30,868 nt of DNA from Allomyces macrogynus ATCC 38327 (lineage: Eukaryota > Blastocladiomycota > Blastocladiomycetes > Blastocladiales > Blastocladiaceae): assembly GCA_000151295.1 (NCBI GenBank), contig GG745339.1, positions 226,601 to 257,468 on the forward strand, in the 5' to 3' direction. The position numbers and the translations under genes were made by a program. Of this stretch, positions 1 through 13,078 are shown piece after piece. Below the pieces are notes generated by a model. It ran no database searches, was not told where the DNA came from, and saw only the letters and a list, made by a program, of their open reading frames with translations. Positions within the stretch are counted from its first letter, which is position 1. Each line of letters opens with the position of its first letter.

Positions 1-2674
1 ACCGCCCCCTCCACCACCCGCCGTGCCCGCACTCGGCGACCGCGGCCGTCCAGGCGGTGCCATCCCTGTCGCCGCCGCATCAATCGGCGACGCCGCGGCA
101 CCCGGTGCGCTAAACGCAGCCAGCGACGCGTGCCCGACCGGATGCGACCCCCCTCCTCCACCGCCACCACGGCGCATCTCATCCTCGTCCGACGCGGCCG
201 AAGACCCCGAGAACACGCGGTTCATCCCTCCCGGCGTCGACGGACTCCCGACGACGCGCGCCGAACTGCCGCTCGGTTTCCGGGGCATCCCGCCCTGCGA
301 GGGCGGCTCGGCCATATCATTCGACTGCCTCGTCCCCGCGGACGACGCAATCGAGACGCGCGACCCGGCCAGCGACTTGCGCCGCTTATCCTGCTTGATC
401 TGCTCGATCCGCCGGTGGTCGGCCTCGTCCATGACAAAGTACCCGATCGACGGCCGACGCCCGCCGCCACCGCCAGGTCGAGACACGACGGGCGGTGGCG
501 CGCCGCTCGATGCCGAGACCATCGATGCGGACGACATCCCGATGTGCCAATTCCCCGGCTGCGGGATGACGGCGCCTGACGCGGGATTCGCGCCGTTGCG
601 AATGCTCATGACGGACCCGCGCACGACGCGCGCGGTGCCCTGGGCGCCCACGACGACGGTCCCAATACTCGTTGCGGGGGGTGGAGGCGGCGGGTCGTCG
701 GCACCGCCGTGGTCCATATGCGGGTGCGATCCGCGGCGGCCGCCGGCTCCGGGAGCGCCGGACGCGCCGGGCGCACCGGGTGGGCCCTGCGAGACGCGCC
801 GTTGCAGGACCTGCTGGTGGGCGACGCGTGTGGCTTCGAGCACCTTGGCGCCGTCTTCGGGGTAGTTGGCGACGGCCTTGTCGTAGTCGTCCTTAGAGAG
901 CACGTAGACGTCGCAGTTGCACACGGCGAGCGCCGAGGCTTCGCAGACGTGCCCGAGGATCAGCATGAATTCGCCTACAAGGGTGTGCGTGAGTGATATG
1001 CGCGCCCGGTCGAATCTTTGCCGTGCGCAACGGACCAAAGTAGCTGCCCTCGATCATCGACCCAACACTCTCTGTCTCGTCGTCATTGAGCACGTCGACG
1101 CGGCCTTGCACGACAAAGAACATTTCCTTGCCAATCTCACCGCGGTGCACAATGTAGGTCTCGGCCGTGAAGAAATTGATGCGCATCGCAATCGACAGCA
1201 TGCGCCGGAACCCGAGCGAAGTCTCCTTGAAGATCGAGACCTGGAATAACGGTTCAAACACGGTCAGTGTCGTGCGCCAAGCAAGCTCATTCATCGCGAC
1301 TGCGCCATACCTTCTCGATAATGTCCTCGTTCAGACTCAACGCCACCTCGGCGCGGAAATTACTCGGCAGGTCGTTGAACACGTTGATTACGTCAATACC
1401 TTTGTTGCGCTCCCACGTGTACTCGTACCTGTGGAGTCATGCCCAAATCAGCGACACAGTGCGCGCACGCACCAAATCCCATATGAAACGCACCACCCGG
1501 TCACGCGCTTCTGCATTGTCTTGTCCATATTCTGGTCGAGCATGTACTGCTTGATCGCCTCCACCTTTTGCCGGTAACTCACACGGCGCGAATCCAAGTT
1601 GGAGAGCGACGATGCGATCGTGCCCGACACGTAGCCGTAGAGAAACACGCCCGTGATCATGCAGATAATCGACCAGATGCGCTCGCCGTCGTTGGTCGCG
1701 TGCACGTCGCCGTAGCCTACCCGGCGGCAGATGGCGTCAGCGATTCCAAAGCGAGAAAGACGAGGCCGAAAACGAGAACAGAATACGGTACCCGTCGTCG
1801 TCATGGTCATGACCGTCCAGTAGAGGGCATAAACGTACATCGACAACCGGTTCGCGAAATTCGGGTTCTGCGCCGGATCCGTCGCCCACGACGGCGTGAT
1901 GCACTGGTCCGGGCACGCGAGTACGTACCAGATACACGTGCACCAGTGCGTGATGAGCGTAATGTAAATGGTGAACTTGTACATTTGAAAGACGGCCTGC
2001 GCGTTGAGCCGCTTCTCCTCCTTGTGGAACCACCAGACAAGCTTGAACGTGCGAAATAACTTGTGCAGCCGCACAATCGACAGGTAGTAGAGCACTTGGT
2101 TGAGAGGTAAATGCAGCCAGGAGAGCGCGATCAAGTCGAACGGCAGGTTCGTAAACAGATCAAACGAAAACTCCCATGACCGCATGTAGTGCAGCGCCAT
2201 TTCTTTGGGGAAAATCACGTAGAACCCGCGGTCGAGGTAGGACACGTGGAACTTGAGAAAGATGTCGATCAGGTAGAGCACGTCGATCACGTATTGGCCC
2301 ACAATCGACGACGAGTCGAGGTATCGGAACGCGGCCATGAACGGGATCGATGTGCCGTTTGATACGGCCACGAGCACCATGAACCGGTCCCACCACGTTA
2401 AAAACGGCTCGCCCGGGATCAGGTAGAACCGCCACAGGTTCTGCCACAGCTCGCGCGGCGGAGGGATCGTGATCTGGTACCACTTGCTTTTCGGCATGCT
2501 GTTGTCCTTGAGCATGAGCGTTCCGCCGCCGCCGCCACCACCACCAGGTCCACCGAGACCGCCGCCGGGACCGCCGTCGGTCGGGCTGTCGGGTCCTGCA
2601 TTTGCGCCGCCCATTTTCTGCAACTTGGACGTGCGCACGACGGGCGTTGGTGGCTCGTCGTCGTCGTAGTTCAT
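1..2674 (-). CDS. Cyclic-nucleotide-gated/HCN-type K+ channel (C-terminus cut by window edge)
   Basis: Plasma-membrane six-TM cation channel of the CNG/HCN superfamily. Five exons join in one frame for 801 codons: 2674-1792, 1716-1494, 1428-1311, 1240-1036 and 974-1; the frame is still open at position 1. After a Gly-rich N-terminus, S1 to S3 lie near residues 97-187. S4 (198-211) has basic residues at every third position (R202, K205, R208, K211). S5 is at about 231-254. The pore carries TTGYGD (293-298), the K+-channel filter, restored only when the 75-bp intron 1717-1791 is removed. S6 and a C-linker follow, with YEYTWERNKGID and NDLP motifs typical of HCN/CNG. A cyclic-nucleotide-binding fold (about 409-510) contains the EGSYFGE signature, but C487 and E488 replace the conserved Arg-Thr that contacts the cyclic phosphate. 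The tail is low-complexity Gly/Pro/Ser. The family call is firm; ligand binding is uncertain. Confidence 0.92.
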
Positions 2675-3480
2675 GGTGCCGGCGCGGAATGGTGCGGAAG
2701 GGCGAGAAATCGAGTGTTGACGGCGTTTTTACGGCGGTGCCGGGCCGGCGAGCGTCGCGATGCGTAGGGTACGAGATCTGGACGGGAAGAGACGGTCCGA
2801 GTGGGCACCGGATGTGGTCAGCCGCATGCCAGCTGCAAGGTCCTGGCGGCGCTCCATTTCGACACGGAGACTCACCGAGGGCGGGCGGGTGTAGCTCGAG
2901 GAGCGTCAATATCGATAGCAGCCGTCGAGGACCGCGAGCAGCGTGCGTGCCGAAAAGCAGTTTGGGCAATGGGCAAAGGGCCAAGTGTTGCCTCCTGGTC
3001 GCGCCGATCAGCGATCGCCCGGCTCGTTCGGGTAAATGAGCGATCAAAGCGGGTCAAGGGGGTTTCCGGTGCAGCTGGGCGTTGCGAGATGCGGTTGTTG
3101 GGGTTGAGCTTGCCGGGCGCTAGTCGTCGTTCCCGGCAGACGACGGCGACGGCAGGCGGATCACAGTGTCGGCATGCACTTGCGGCAAGTTGGTGGGCCC
3201 CTCGTCGCGTTTCAAAGGCGGCAGTCGTCGAACTTGGTGGTTGAGCGGGCTTTGTCTCGTCAGCGCCAGACTGGCCTTGATCACGATCGCATGTGGTACT
3301 CCAACCAGGCCCACCGCGCAGAAGTGCCGTGCTCAAAGCTTGCTCCTTGCGTTTGGTCTTCACCTCGTTCTCTAGTTCGAGCGATCCTGGCCGCATACTC
3401 GACGGCCGGCCGGTTTCCAACAGCTGCACGTGCTCCTTGCACTCTCCACCTACCACCCACCGGCCACCGCTGCGCACACC
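2675..3480. promoter_or_regulatory. Divergent intergenic spacer between channel and phosducin-like gene
   Basis: About 0.8 kb separates two divergently transcribed genes, so it should hold both promoters and both 5' leaders. I see no convincing TATA box and no recognisable gene. Short open frames across it lack family similarity or splice logic. The 40 bp before the phosducin-like ATG are C/A-rich, as are several other leaders in this window. Confidence 0.4.
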
Positions 3481-4351
3481 ATGTCGGGCCAAGAAGACAC
3501 TGAATGGAACGACGTCTTGCGCGCCAAGGGCATTCTGCCGCCCAAGGAGATTACCGTCACCGAGGACGAGCTCAACGCGCTCGTCGACCAGTCTGTCGTC
3601 GACTACCATGAGAAGAAGCTGGCCAACGCCTCGCTCGACGAACTCGACGAGCTCGAGGACGACGAGGACGACCGCGTCCTCGAAATGTACCGGTATGCGC
3701 TCACGCGTCGCCGCCGACTTGTCCCGTCCTTCGATTTCTGATCGGCGCAATGGTCTTAGGCGCAAGCGCGTGCTGGAAATGCAAGAGGCCGCGTCGCGCC
3801 GCCGGTTCGGTGAGGTCATCCAAATCTCCAAGCCTGATTTTGTGCGCGAAGTGACCGAGGCGAGCAAGGACGTATGGGTCGTCGTGCACTTGTTCAAGGA
3901 CGGGTACGCTTGTGCACGCAACCCTCTCTCTCTCGTGTACACTCGCACGCATCTCATACTGTCCCGTTCCTTGACTAGCATCCCCGCGTGCCGCCTGATC
4001 AACGCGATTCTCGCCACGCTCGCGCCAAAACACGCCGAGACCAAGTTCCTGAAAATCGTTGGCGACCAGTGCATCCCCGGGTACCCGGACCGCAACATGC
4101 CGACGCTCGTTGTCTACGGCCACGGCGAAATGAAGTTCCAGCTCGTCGGGATCCAGAGTTTCCCAGGTGGCCAAGGGTGCCGCGTGCAGGACCTCGAGCA
4201 GCTGCTCAAGCTGCGCGGCGTGATCGAGGGCCGAGCCGGCGCCGGCGCGACCGGCGGCAAGGAGGACGACGACGAGGAGGACGCGCACGCGCCGCGGTAT
4301 AACGTGCGGCGAGCAGAGAAGGACGAGGACAGTGACAGCGATTGGGATTGA
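3481..4351 (+). CDS. Phosducin-like protein (PhLP2/3, Plp2 type), CCT cochaperone
   Basis: Cytosolic thioredoxin-fold cochaperone that helps the CCT chaperonin fold actin and tubulin (family knowledge for Plp2/PhLP2-3). Exons 3481-3692, 3760-3903 and 3979-4351 give 242 residues; the introns are 67 and 75 bp with GTATGC..TTAG and GTACGC..CTAG ends. The N-terminal helical region has TEWNDVLRAKGILPPKE, the family's typical opening. The thioredoxin-like domain (about 85-215) contains RFGEV.ISKPDFVREVTEAS, WVVVHL and CIPGYPDRNMPTLVVY. The acidic C-terminal tail ends in DSDSDWD. The ATG sits directly after a C/A-rich leader and begins the conserved block. Length fits the family (about 230-290). It is a single-copy-type gene with nothing broken. 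Confidence 0.93.
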
Positions 4352-4616
4352 TGGCGTTGTATCCCTTGACACCACCACACCACCCCGGTTTTTGGACTCG
4401 CAATTGGAATCCATTTTTCAAATTTGGTATGTCGGATCGTGAGGGGCGGCGCATTCATGTCCACCTGGGCCGCGCGAGTTTTTGCGATTTGATCCATAGC
4501 TAGGTCGCACGCACACGCACTGCCATGTTCATCGTGGATGTCTGCTTGGCCGTCCCCACCCTACCTGTTTGTTCCCGGGCACGTTCATGATACGATGTGA
4601 CCGCAACGGGGATGAT

Positions 4617-5070
4617 GCCGACGCTGACACCGACCGGAACCTGTCGGTCTTGCAGCAGCACGTCAAGTTCTCTGATCGTTCGGACGATGGTATCACTTCG
4701 ATACTCGACACGTTCCGCGGGTTCCGCGCGCTCGGGTTCAATCTCGCGTTGTCGATCCTGGCCATGTTCATGATCAATGGCACCATGGCCGATACGACCT
4801 AAGACTCGTGGGTTCCAGACCCCAGCGTACGTGTTTGGCCAGTGTCAGATTTGCGTGGCGGGCGGACTAGCCGCCCAAAGTACGTAAATTTGGCTCCATT
4901 CCAGATAACAGAGGCGCTGCGCAACGCCAGCAATCCGTTTGGCGAGTTTGGTCGCAAGGTACGCTTTGAGTCGCACCCGATCTTCCTTCTCCTCCCAGAC
5001 TCACGCGCGCACTAGGCCCAGTTCGAGTGGAGTACAATGTTTGCATGCTGGTCATAATCCACTCTTCAAG
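4617..5070 (+). pseudogene. Caleosin pseudogene (decayed, inverted copy of the gene at 7976-9403)
   Basis: A frame at about 4617-4802 encodes NLSVLQQHVKF, an EF-hand-like DRSDDG and the hydrophobic hairpin FRALGFNL..MFMINGTMA, nearly the same as exon 2 of the intact caleosin on the opposite strand. A TAA at 4800-4802 stands where the intact gene has CAG (Gln). DNA similarity continues through WVPDPS into the following intron, which keeps the GTACGT and TTTGGCCAG seen in the intact copy. Most of exon 3 is missing. A remnant of its end is visible near 4903-4958 (ITEALRNASNPFGEFGRK, against MTEAMRNAVDPYGWIAAK), followed by an intron-like GTACGC and a short FEW remnant near 5020-5045 that matches the start of exon 4. 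No usable start, a nonsense codon and an internal deletion mark it as non-functional. Confidence 0.82.
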
Positions 5071-5102
5071 GTTGGTCCAAGTAAACAATGGGAATTCATT
5101 GT

Positions 5103-6069
5103 TCAATTTGGCGTAACAGACGGGGGCGCCTCGACATCCACCAGCGCCGCGGGTCCCTCATCGATCCGGCACGTTGCCAGGTCGAGCGCGCACGTGCCGA
5201 CGCGCGCGGCCTGCTCCTTGGAATGTGTGATCCAAATGCACGATCGCGTGCGCAGCGTGTCCTCGACGCGTTGAGTTGACGTCGCGTCCAATGCCGATGT
5301 TGGCTCTGGACAAGACAATCAGCAGTGGGTGAGCAAATGAAGCGAGCTTGGTCTTGGCCCTCACGGCGGACGCACCATCGAGCAGCAACACGTCCGGGTT
5401 CAACGCGACGCCAATCGCGAGCATGATGCGCTGTGCCTCCCCACCCGACAGTTGCGCGAGAGGACGGTGCCAGAGGTGGTGGCCGATGTCCCATGTGTCG
5501 GCGACTTTGATCTATGGGCGTGTACACGTCGCGACAAGCTCCCCCGTCAGTTCTTGGGTCGTCAATCCCACTCGCATGCCGGTTCACCAATACGAACCGG
5601 ATCACCGTGCTCTGCGAATCGCGCGCGCTGACTCGCAAATTCTTGCGTGACCTGCTTCCAAAACTCGAGGCCCGTCATGCGTAACAGTGGCGGCCGCTGC
5701 GGCACGTAGAGGACATGGCTACACGATGAACAGCATGAGCGTGACCAATTTGCGAACTGCAATCCGCGATTCGAACAACGTACGCGCGCCAATTGGCCAT
5801 GCCCCACTCGGCCATGGTCTTGCCGTCGAGCGCAATCGTCCCGGAATCAAACGGCTCGAGCCCAGCGAGACATTTGACGAGCGTCGTTTTCCTAATCACA
5901 TCAAAATGTCAGGACCCGCGCCACGTGGCGTGCAAGGTCGAGCGCGCCCATACCCGCACCCGCTCGGCCCCATGACCGTCAGCACAGTCGGCCCATCATC
6001 ATCGTCGAGTTCAAACGTGACGCCGCGAAACAGCGGGCGGCGTGTCGCGCCGGTGACTTTGAGGCGCAT
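5103..6069 (-). CDS. ABC transporter ATP-binding protein, FetA/STAR1-like
   Basis: A single nucleotide-binding domain with no membrane segments. Five exons (6069-5954, 5891-5784, 5718-5598, 5511-5376, 5305-5103) join to 227 residues, matching the roughly 225-residue bacterial FetA/YbbL and plant STAR1 type. Motifs in order: Walker A GPSGCGKTT (34-42), Q-loop Gln82 in YVPQ, signature LSGGE (136-140), Walker B VLLLDE (156-161), D-loop SALD and switch His188 in WITHS. All are intact only after splicing: the intron 5892-5953 falls inside Walker A and 5306-5375 inside Walker B. Individual unspliced frames look broken, which could mislead automated calling. Members pair with a separate FetB/ALS3-type permease, which is not in this window. 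Substrate is unknown: metal-related or UDP-glucose export roles are known for relatives only. The start is the first ATG after an in-frame stop. Confidence 0.88.
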
Positions 6070-6518
6070 GATCGGGTGGAGAAGGTTGGCGCGGCTCGTC
6101 TCTAGTTGATTCCTCTGGAAGAGGGCTGCAGCGAGTCAGGTGCTGGCGGGGGTTGAGTCGCAGCGTTGTCGACCATCGTTATCGATTTTGGAGGGGAGAG
6201 TGACTCCAAACTGGCCCCTCAAGCGGAAGTGGGTTGCGGTGGAGAGGTTATGGCTGGCCGTGCCATTCCTGTCGCCCTCCAAAGCACGCGCGACGTGATT
6301 ATTACTTGGTCGACCACTGCAACGATATCGTCGTCAACCGCACCGACAAACCGTCACGACCACCTCTCGCGCGACCGCGGCGACCACCGCCAACTCGGCT
6401 CGCCGCAACTCCCCGCACGACGCTCTCACCACCGAGCACGACCCGCGCGCGCGACTTCCCGCCGCCTTGCCCACCGCAACTCCCAATTACCGACCACCAA
6501 CCACTACCAACTACAACC
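6070..6518. promoter_or_regulatory. Divergent spacer between ABC ATPase and CDC73
   Basis: About 450 bp between divergent starts, so probably a shared promoter region. The last 150 bp before CDC73 are strongly C/A-rich and G-poor, like other leaders here. No TATA box, RNA gene or extra exon could be supported. Confidence 0.35.
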
Positions 6519-7765
6519 ATGGCCGACCCGATCCTCGCCTCGCTGCGGGCCGTAACCTCCACCGGGTCCGCCCCGCTCGCGTACCTGCGCGCGGATGGTT
6601 CCCCCACGGCCGACCTCTCTGAAGCGACCGACGTGTCCCTCCCCGACGGCGACCAAGTCCCGCTCGACACGGCCACCGCCTTCTTCGCCGCGGGTAAAGG
6701 CTACCTGCCCGTGCGCGCCATCGTCTTCCTATGGGCGTTGCGCGACGCCCCTTTTGGCGACTACCTGACGTCAGCGTTCCAGAACCAAGTGGCGGCCGTC
6801 GGGTTCCAGGAACGCAACGAGTTGGTCGAGTGGTTGCGTGGGGCCAAGGAGAGGCTGGATGTTGGGCACGCGCCGGTCGCGCCGGTGATGGGTGAGGTGG
6901 GGGCGGATGGGGATACGGTTATGGCCGAGGCAAGTCAGGCGCCGCCGACGGCCGCGGCGAGTTTGGCCTACGTACGTTCTTGACGAGCGGACGGCTGCGT
7001 TCTCTCGCAACAATAACGCTTCACTGACGCTGCTGCTGCCGCGACGTGTAGCGCGAGCGCCGCAACGAGTACACGCTGCGGTCACGCGGAACCTACCTGA
7101 CCCCACCGGGCAACAAGCAGTTCAGCCACTTGACCAAGCTCTGCTACGACATTTTCATTCGCAACAAGCCGCCGCCAACGGCCGTGAGCGCGATGCACGG
7201 CGATGCGCCCAGCAGCAAGCGCGCCAAGGGCAAGTCGACGGGCCTTTCGGCAGCGACGGGCGGTGCGCCCGCTGACGCGATCATTCTCGTCCCGCCCGGG
7301 TTCAACACGCTTTTGAACATGTACAACGTCAAGCAATTCCTGGACCGCGCGACGTTTGAACCCGCCGACGTGGTGCGCGCCAAGGGCGACGCCAAGCCTG
7401 CCTACATTGAAATGACGCGCAAGGGTCTGCTCGGTGGTAAGAAATCGCTCAAAGTGTTGATTTGCGACTCTGTGGATCGGCTCGAACCGGGCGATTGGGA
7501 CCGGGTCGTGGCCGTGTTTGCGGGCGGGATGGCGTGGCAGTTTCACGGGTACAAGTGGGCGACGCCCGTGGAGTTGTTTACGCGCGTGCGTGGGTACCAC
7601 TTGAAGTACCACGACGAGGAGACGTCGCCGACCGTGAACGCGTGGAACGTGCGTGTGTTTTCCGTGCACCGGTCCAAGCGGCACTTGGACCAGCCGCTGG
7701 TGCTCGATATCTGGGCCGACCTCGAAAAGTGGATTGCGACCAATAAACCGCACCTGCTGCCGTGA
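6519..7765 (+). CDS. CDC73: Cdc73/parafibromin, Paf1 complex subunit
   Basis: Nuclear subunit of the Paf1 complex, which travels with RNA polymerase II and supports elongation and histone modification (family knowledge). Exons 6519-6971 and 7052-7765 give 388 residues, close to yeast Cdc73 (393) and shorter than human parafibromin (531). The 80-bp intron begins GTACGT and ends GTGTAG, in phase 0. The N-terminal domain contains YLPVRAIVFLWALRD and a middle helix RERRNEYTLRSRG. A Lys-rich linker precedes the C-terminal Ras-like domain (about 226-385) with IILVPPGFNTLLNMYNVKQFL, DWDRVVAVF, AWQFHGYKW, FHLKY-type YHLKY and KRHLDQPLVLDIW, all hallmarks of Cdc73. The start is supported by the leader and by the domain beginning at once. 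No defects are seen. Confidence 0.95.
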
Positions 7766-7975
7766 GTCCTGCGTTTGTCGTCTCTCTCTCTTTGTCGTTT
7801 TTCAGACCCGTCACCGCCATTTTTATATATCAAACCGGAACGCGACATCAAACTCGCAAACATCCTAAACTCTGGCTGGCCGGCCACGGCCAGAAAACAC
7901 AACGCCCCTCCCCATCGGACCAAGGAAAGCACAAACTCCCACGTCCTCGTCGTTGTCGTCGTCGACACTGTGGTC

Positions 7976-9403
7976 TCATCTATTGACAAGGAACCGTTCG
8001 TTAGTCACACCTCCACCCACGCACCGATCATCATCAAGCGAAAACGCGACCACAAACTCTTCAACCCCAACGTCCTTCAAGATCTGCGCCGACCCCCACG
8101 GCACGCGCTGTTTGACCGCCGTCTCCCCACCAGCCACGCGCTGCGCCGAAACGTCGGCGGTCGCCGTCGTACGCCCGCCCTCGGTCACGGCCTCGACGGG
8201 CCGAATCCCCGCGCCGGCCACGGTACCCGACGTCGCGAAAGTCTCGGCGGTCGCGGTCTCCGCACCGGCGCGGCCTTGGGCCAGCTTGGCGCGTTCCTCC
8301 TCGATCCGGTAAAACAGTGTGCCGTCAAACTGACCGCGCAGGTGGTCGCGTGTGACGACCAGTTCGCCCGTGGCCGGGTGCCGCTCGCCAACGAGCAGGA
8401 GCAGCGTGCCCCACTCGAACTAAACGGCCACCAGAGCGTCAGTGAGATCCGGCGTGATCAAGTCGCAACAAAAAGATCGTGTACCTTGGCAGCAATCCAG
8501 CCGTACGGATCGACCGCGTTGCGCATCGCCTCGGTCATTTGAAACAGCTCGCGCGCCGTCATGTACTCGGCCGACGTCTTGGCGTACTTGGTCCACATTT
8601 CCTCGAATTTCTCGGGCACAAACCGGCCTTCGGTGTCGTACGACTCGGAGTCGGACCCGTGCTTGGCCTTGTGGATGTTCTTGATGTAGACGCGGAACTA
8701 GATGATCGTCACGTCGCGCCGCTCCATCAGTTCAGCCATGACGCGCGTCAAACACCTGGCCAAAACGTACGCGCGGGTCCGGGATCCACGAGTCCTGCGT
8801 CGCGTAGGCCATGGTGCCATTGATCATGAAGATCGCCATGACCGAGAACAGGAGATTGAACCCGAGCGCGCGGAACCCGCGGAACGTGTCGAGCATCGAG
8901 ATGATACCATCGCCCGAACGGTCAAAGAACTTGACGTGCTGTTGCAGCACCGACAGGTTCGGGTACGTGTCAGCCAAGTACGGGTTACGCGTGCCGTGCG
9001 GATGCTGCCGGTCGACAACGAGCGACGCGCGCGGTAGGCCTAAATGTTGATGCAATCAGCGGCGACATCACGCACCCGCTCCGCTTCTTCTTCTCATCAA
9101 ATACACGTACCCGGGTTATCCACGTCGTTTGCGAGATCCACGGGCAAGGGCCGGTCGCGCGTGATGGGCGCCGCGTCGGCCGCCGTCGCAAACGCCGGTG
9201 GCGACGTGTCGAGCGTCGCCAGCGCGTAATCTTCGTCACCGCCCTTGCCGCCGGGCGAGAAGCGTGCGCGACTCGGACTCGGAGGTCGTGCGCGACCGGT
9301 CCGACGAGGGGCCGGGCCCTTGCGGTTTGGTGTAGGCCGCGACGTCGGCGTCCACCGGTGGGCGAGCGACGCGTGACGACGGGTGGTGCACGACATCGGC
9401 CAT
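7976..9403 (-). CDS. Caleosin/peroxygenase (lipid-droplet, Ca2+ and haem binding family)
   Basis: Caleosins are lipid-droplet or ER proteins with an EF-hand, a membrane hairpin with proline knot and haem-type peroxygenase activity. Exons 2-4 are 9039-8771, 8697-8485 and 8419-7976; exon 1 ends at 9111. Reading from ATG 9396 gives 403 residues. Visible features are LQQHVKFFDRSGDG (EF-hand loop 135-146, His130), hairpin FRALGFNLLFSVMAIF, PDP, NIHKAKHGSDSESYDTEGRFVP (His194), YGWIAAK|FEWGTLLLLVGE and LRGQFDGTLFYRIEEE. The introns (71, 73, 65 bp) begin GTAC. The N-terminal start is ambiguous: ATG 9403 opens a more natural-looking frame (MADVVHHPSS) that hits TGA before the conserved part, whereas ATG 9396 is in frame throughout. 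The C-terminal 120 residues are an unusual low-complexity tail. A 45-bp GTGCGT..AATAG segment near the end may be an optional intron sharing the same TGA. Confidence 0.9.
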
Positions 9404-10088
9404 GGTGGTGGTTGCGGGGTGGTGGTCGCGGGGGGTGGAGGGATCGGTGGGCGTGGGGAGAGGTCCTGATGAGCGCGGTCACGGCGAGGGGAAGCAGGCT
9501 GCGGGAGAAGAGAGAGAGAGGAGAGAGGCCCGCGGCGCGAGGTGGGGCCCGTTGGCGTGCTGCTGCCGCTGGGCGCGCCGTTGCGATCGCGCGGGCGCGG
9601 CGCGCGGGCTGTGCTGGCGGGAGGACGGCCGAACGCGTCTGACCTTCGGTTTCAGGCTCCGCACATGCGACGCGTCTCTCACCGTGTCGCATCCTTGGCG
9701 GCAGCCGATCGCTCCCGGAGCCCGTCAGAGCCGGCTTCGCGCCTGATGTCTCGGACCCGCTCAGGCCGATGGACCAACCACGCGAGTTGCGACTCGCCAG
9801 CAACGCGCGCGCTGTCCACCGTGGCGCGAGAGAAACCGAGAGAGACTTGCGTCTGTAATTGCGCTATGGAACATGAACTTCACGGCACCCGTCGCGCTCC
9901 TCCACTCTGGAGCAGCGCGGCGTGGCCCCAACCACAAACCAAAGCAAGCAAATCGAGAAAGAACGAAGAGGGGCAAACGACAAGACCCAAACCAAACCAA
10001 CTCAACGAACCGAAACATCAATCAAACCACAATCGCAACAACTCCACGCGCCCCGCCGCGCCTCGGCGTCACGCACTTGGTCCGCCCT
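9404..10088. other. Intergenic region upstream of caleosin, downstream of aminotransferase
   Basis: About 690 bp between two minus-strand genes. It should contain the caleosin promoter and the aminotransferase 3' end. A GA-rich stretch (9511-9528) is present. No open frame shows family similarity, and no RNA gene was recognised. Confidence 0.35.

Positions 10089-13078
<2,990 letters not shown>

Noticed and set aside
23..865. 280-codon plus-strand open frame rich in Pro and Asp
   Set aside because: Antisense to the low-complexity channel tail, which continues in frame from the binding domain.
4903..4960. Exon-like ITEALRNASNPFGEFGRK segment as part of a separate gene
   Set aside because: It aligns with the end of caleosin exon 3 and is followed by an FEW remnant of exon 4, so it belongs to the pseudogene.
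5103..6109. ABC ATPase as a pseudogene
   Set aside because: The fragments look broken, but four canonical short introns restore every catalytic motif in one 227-residue frame.
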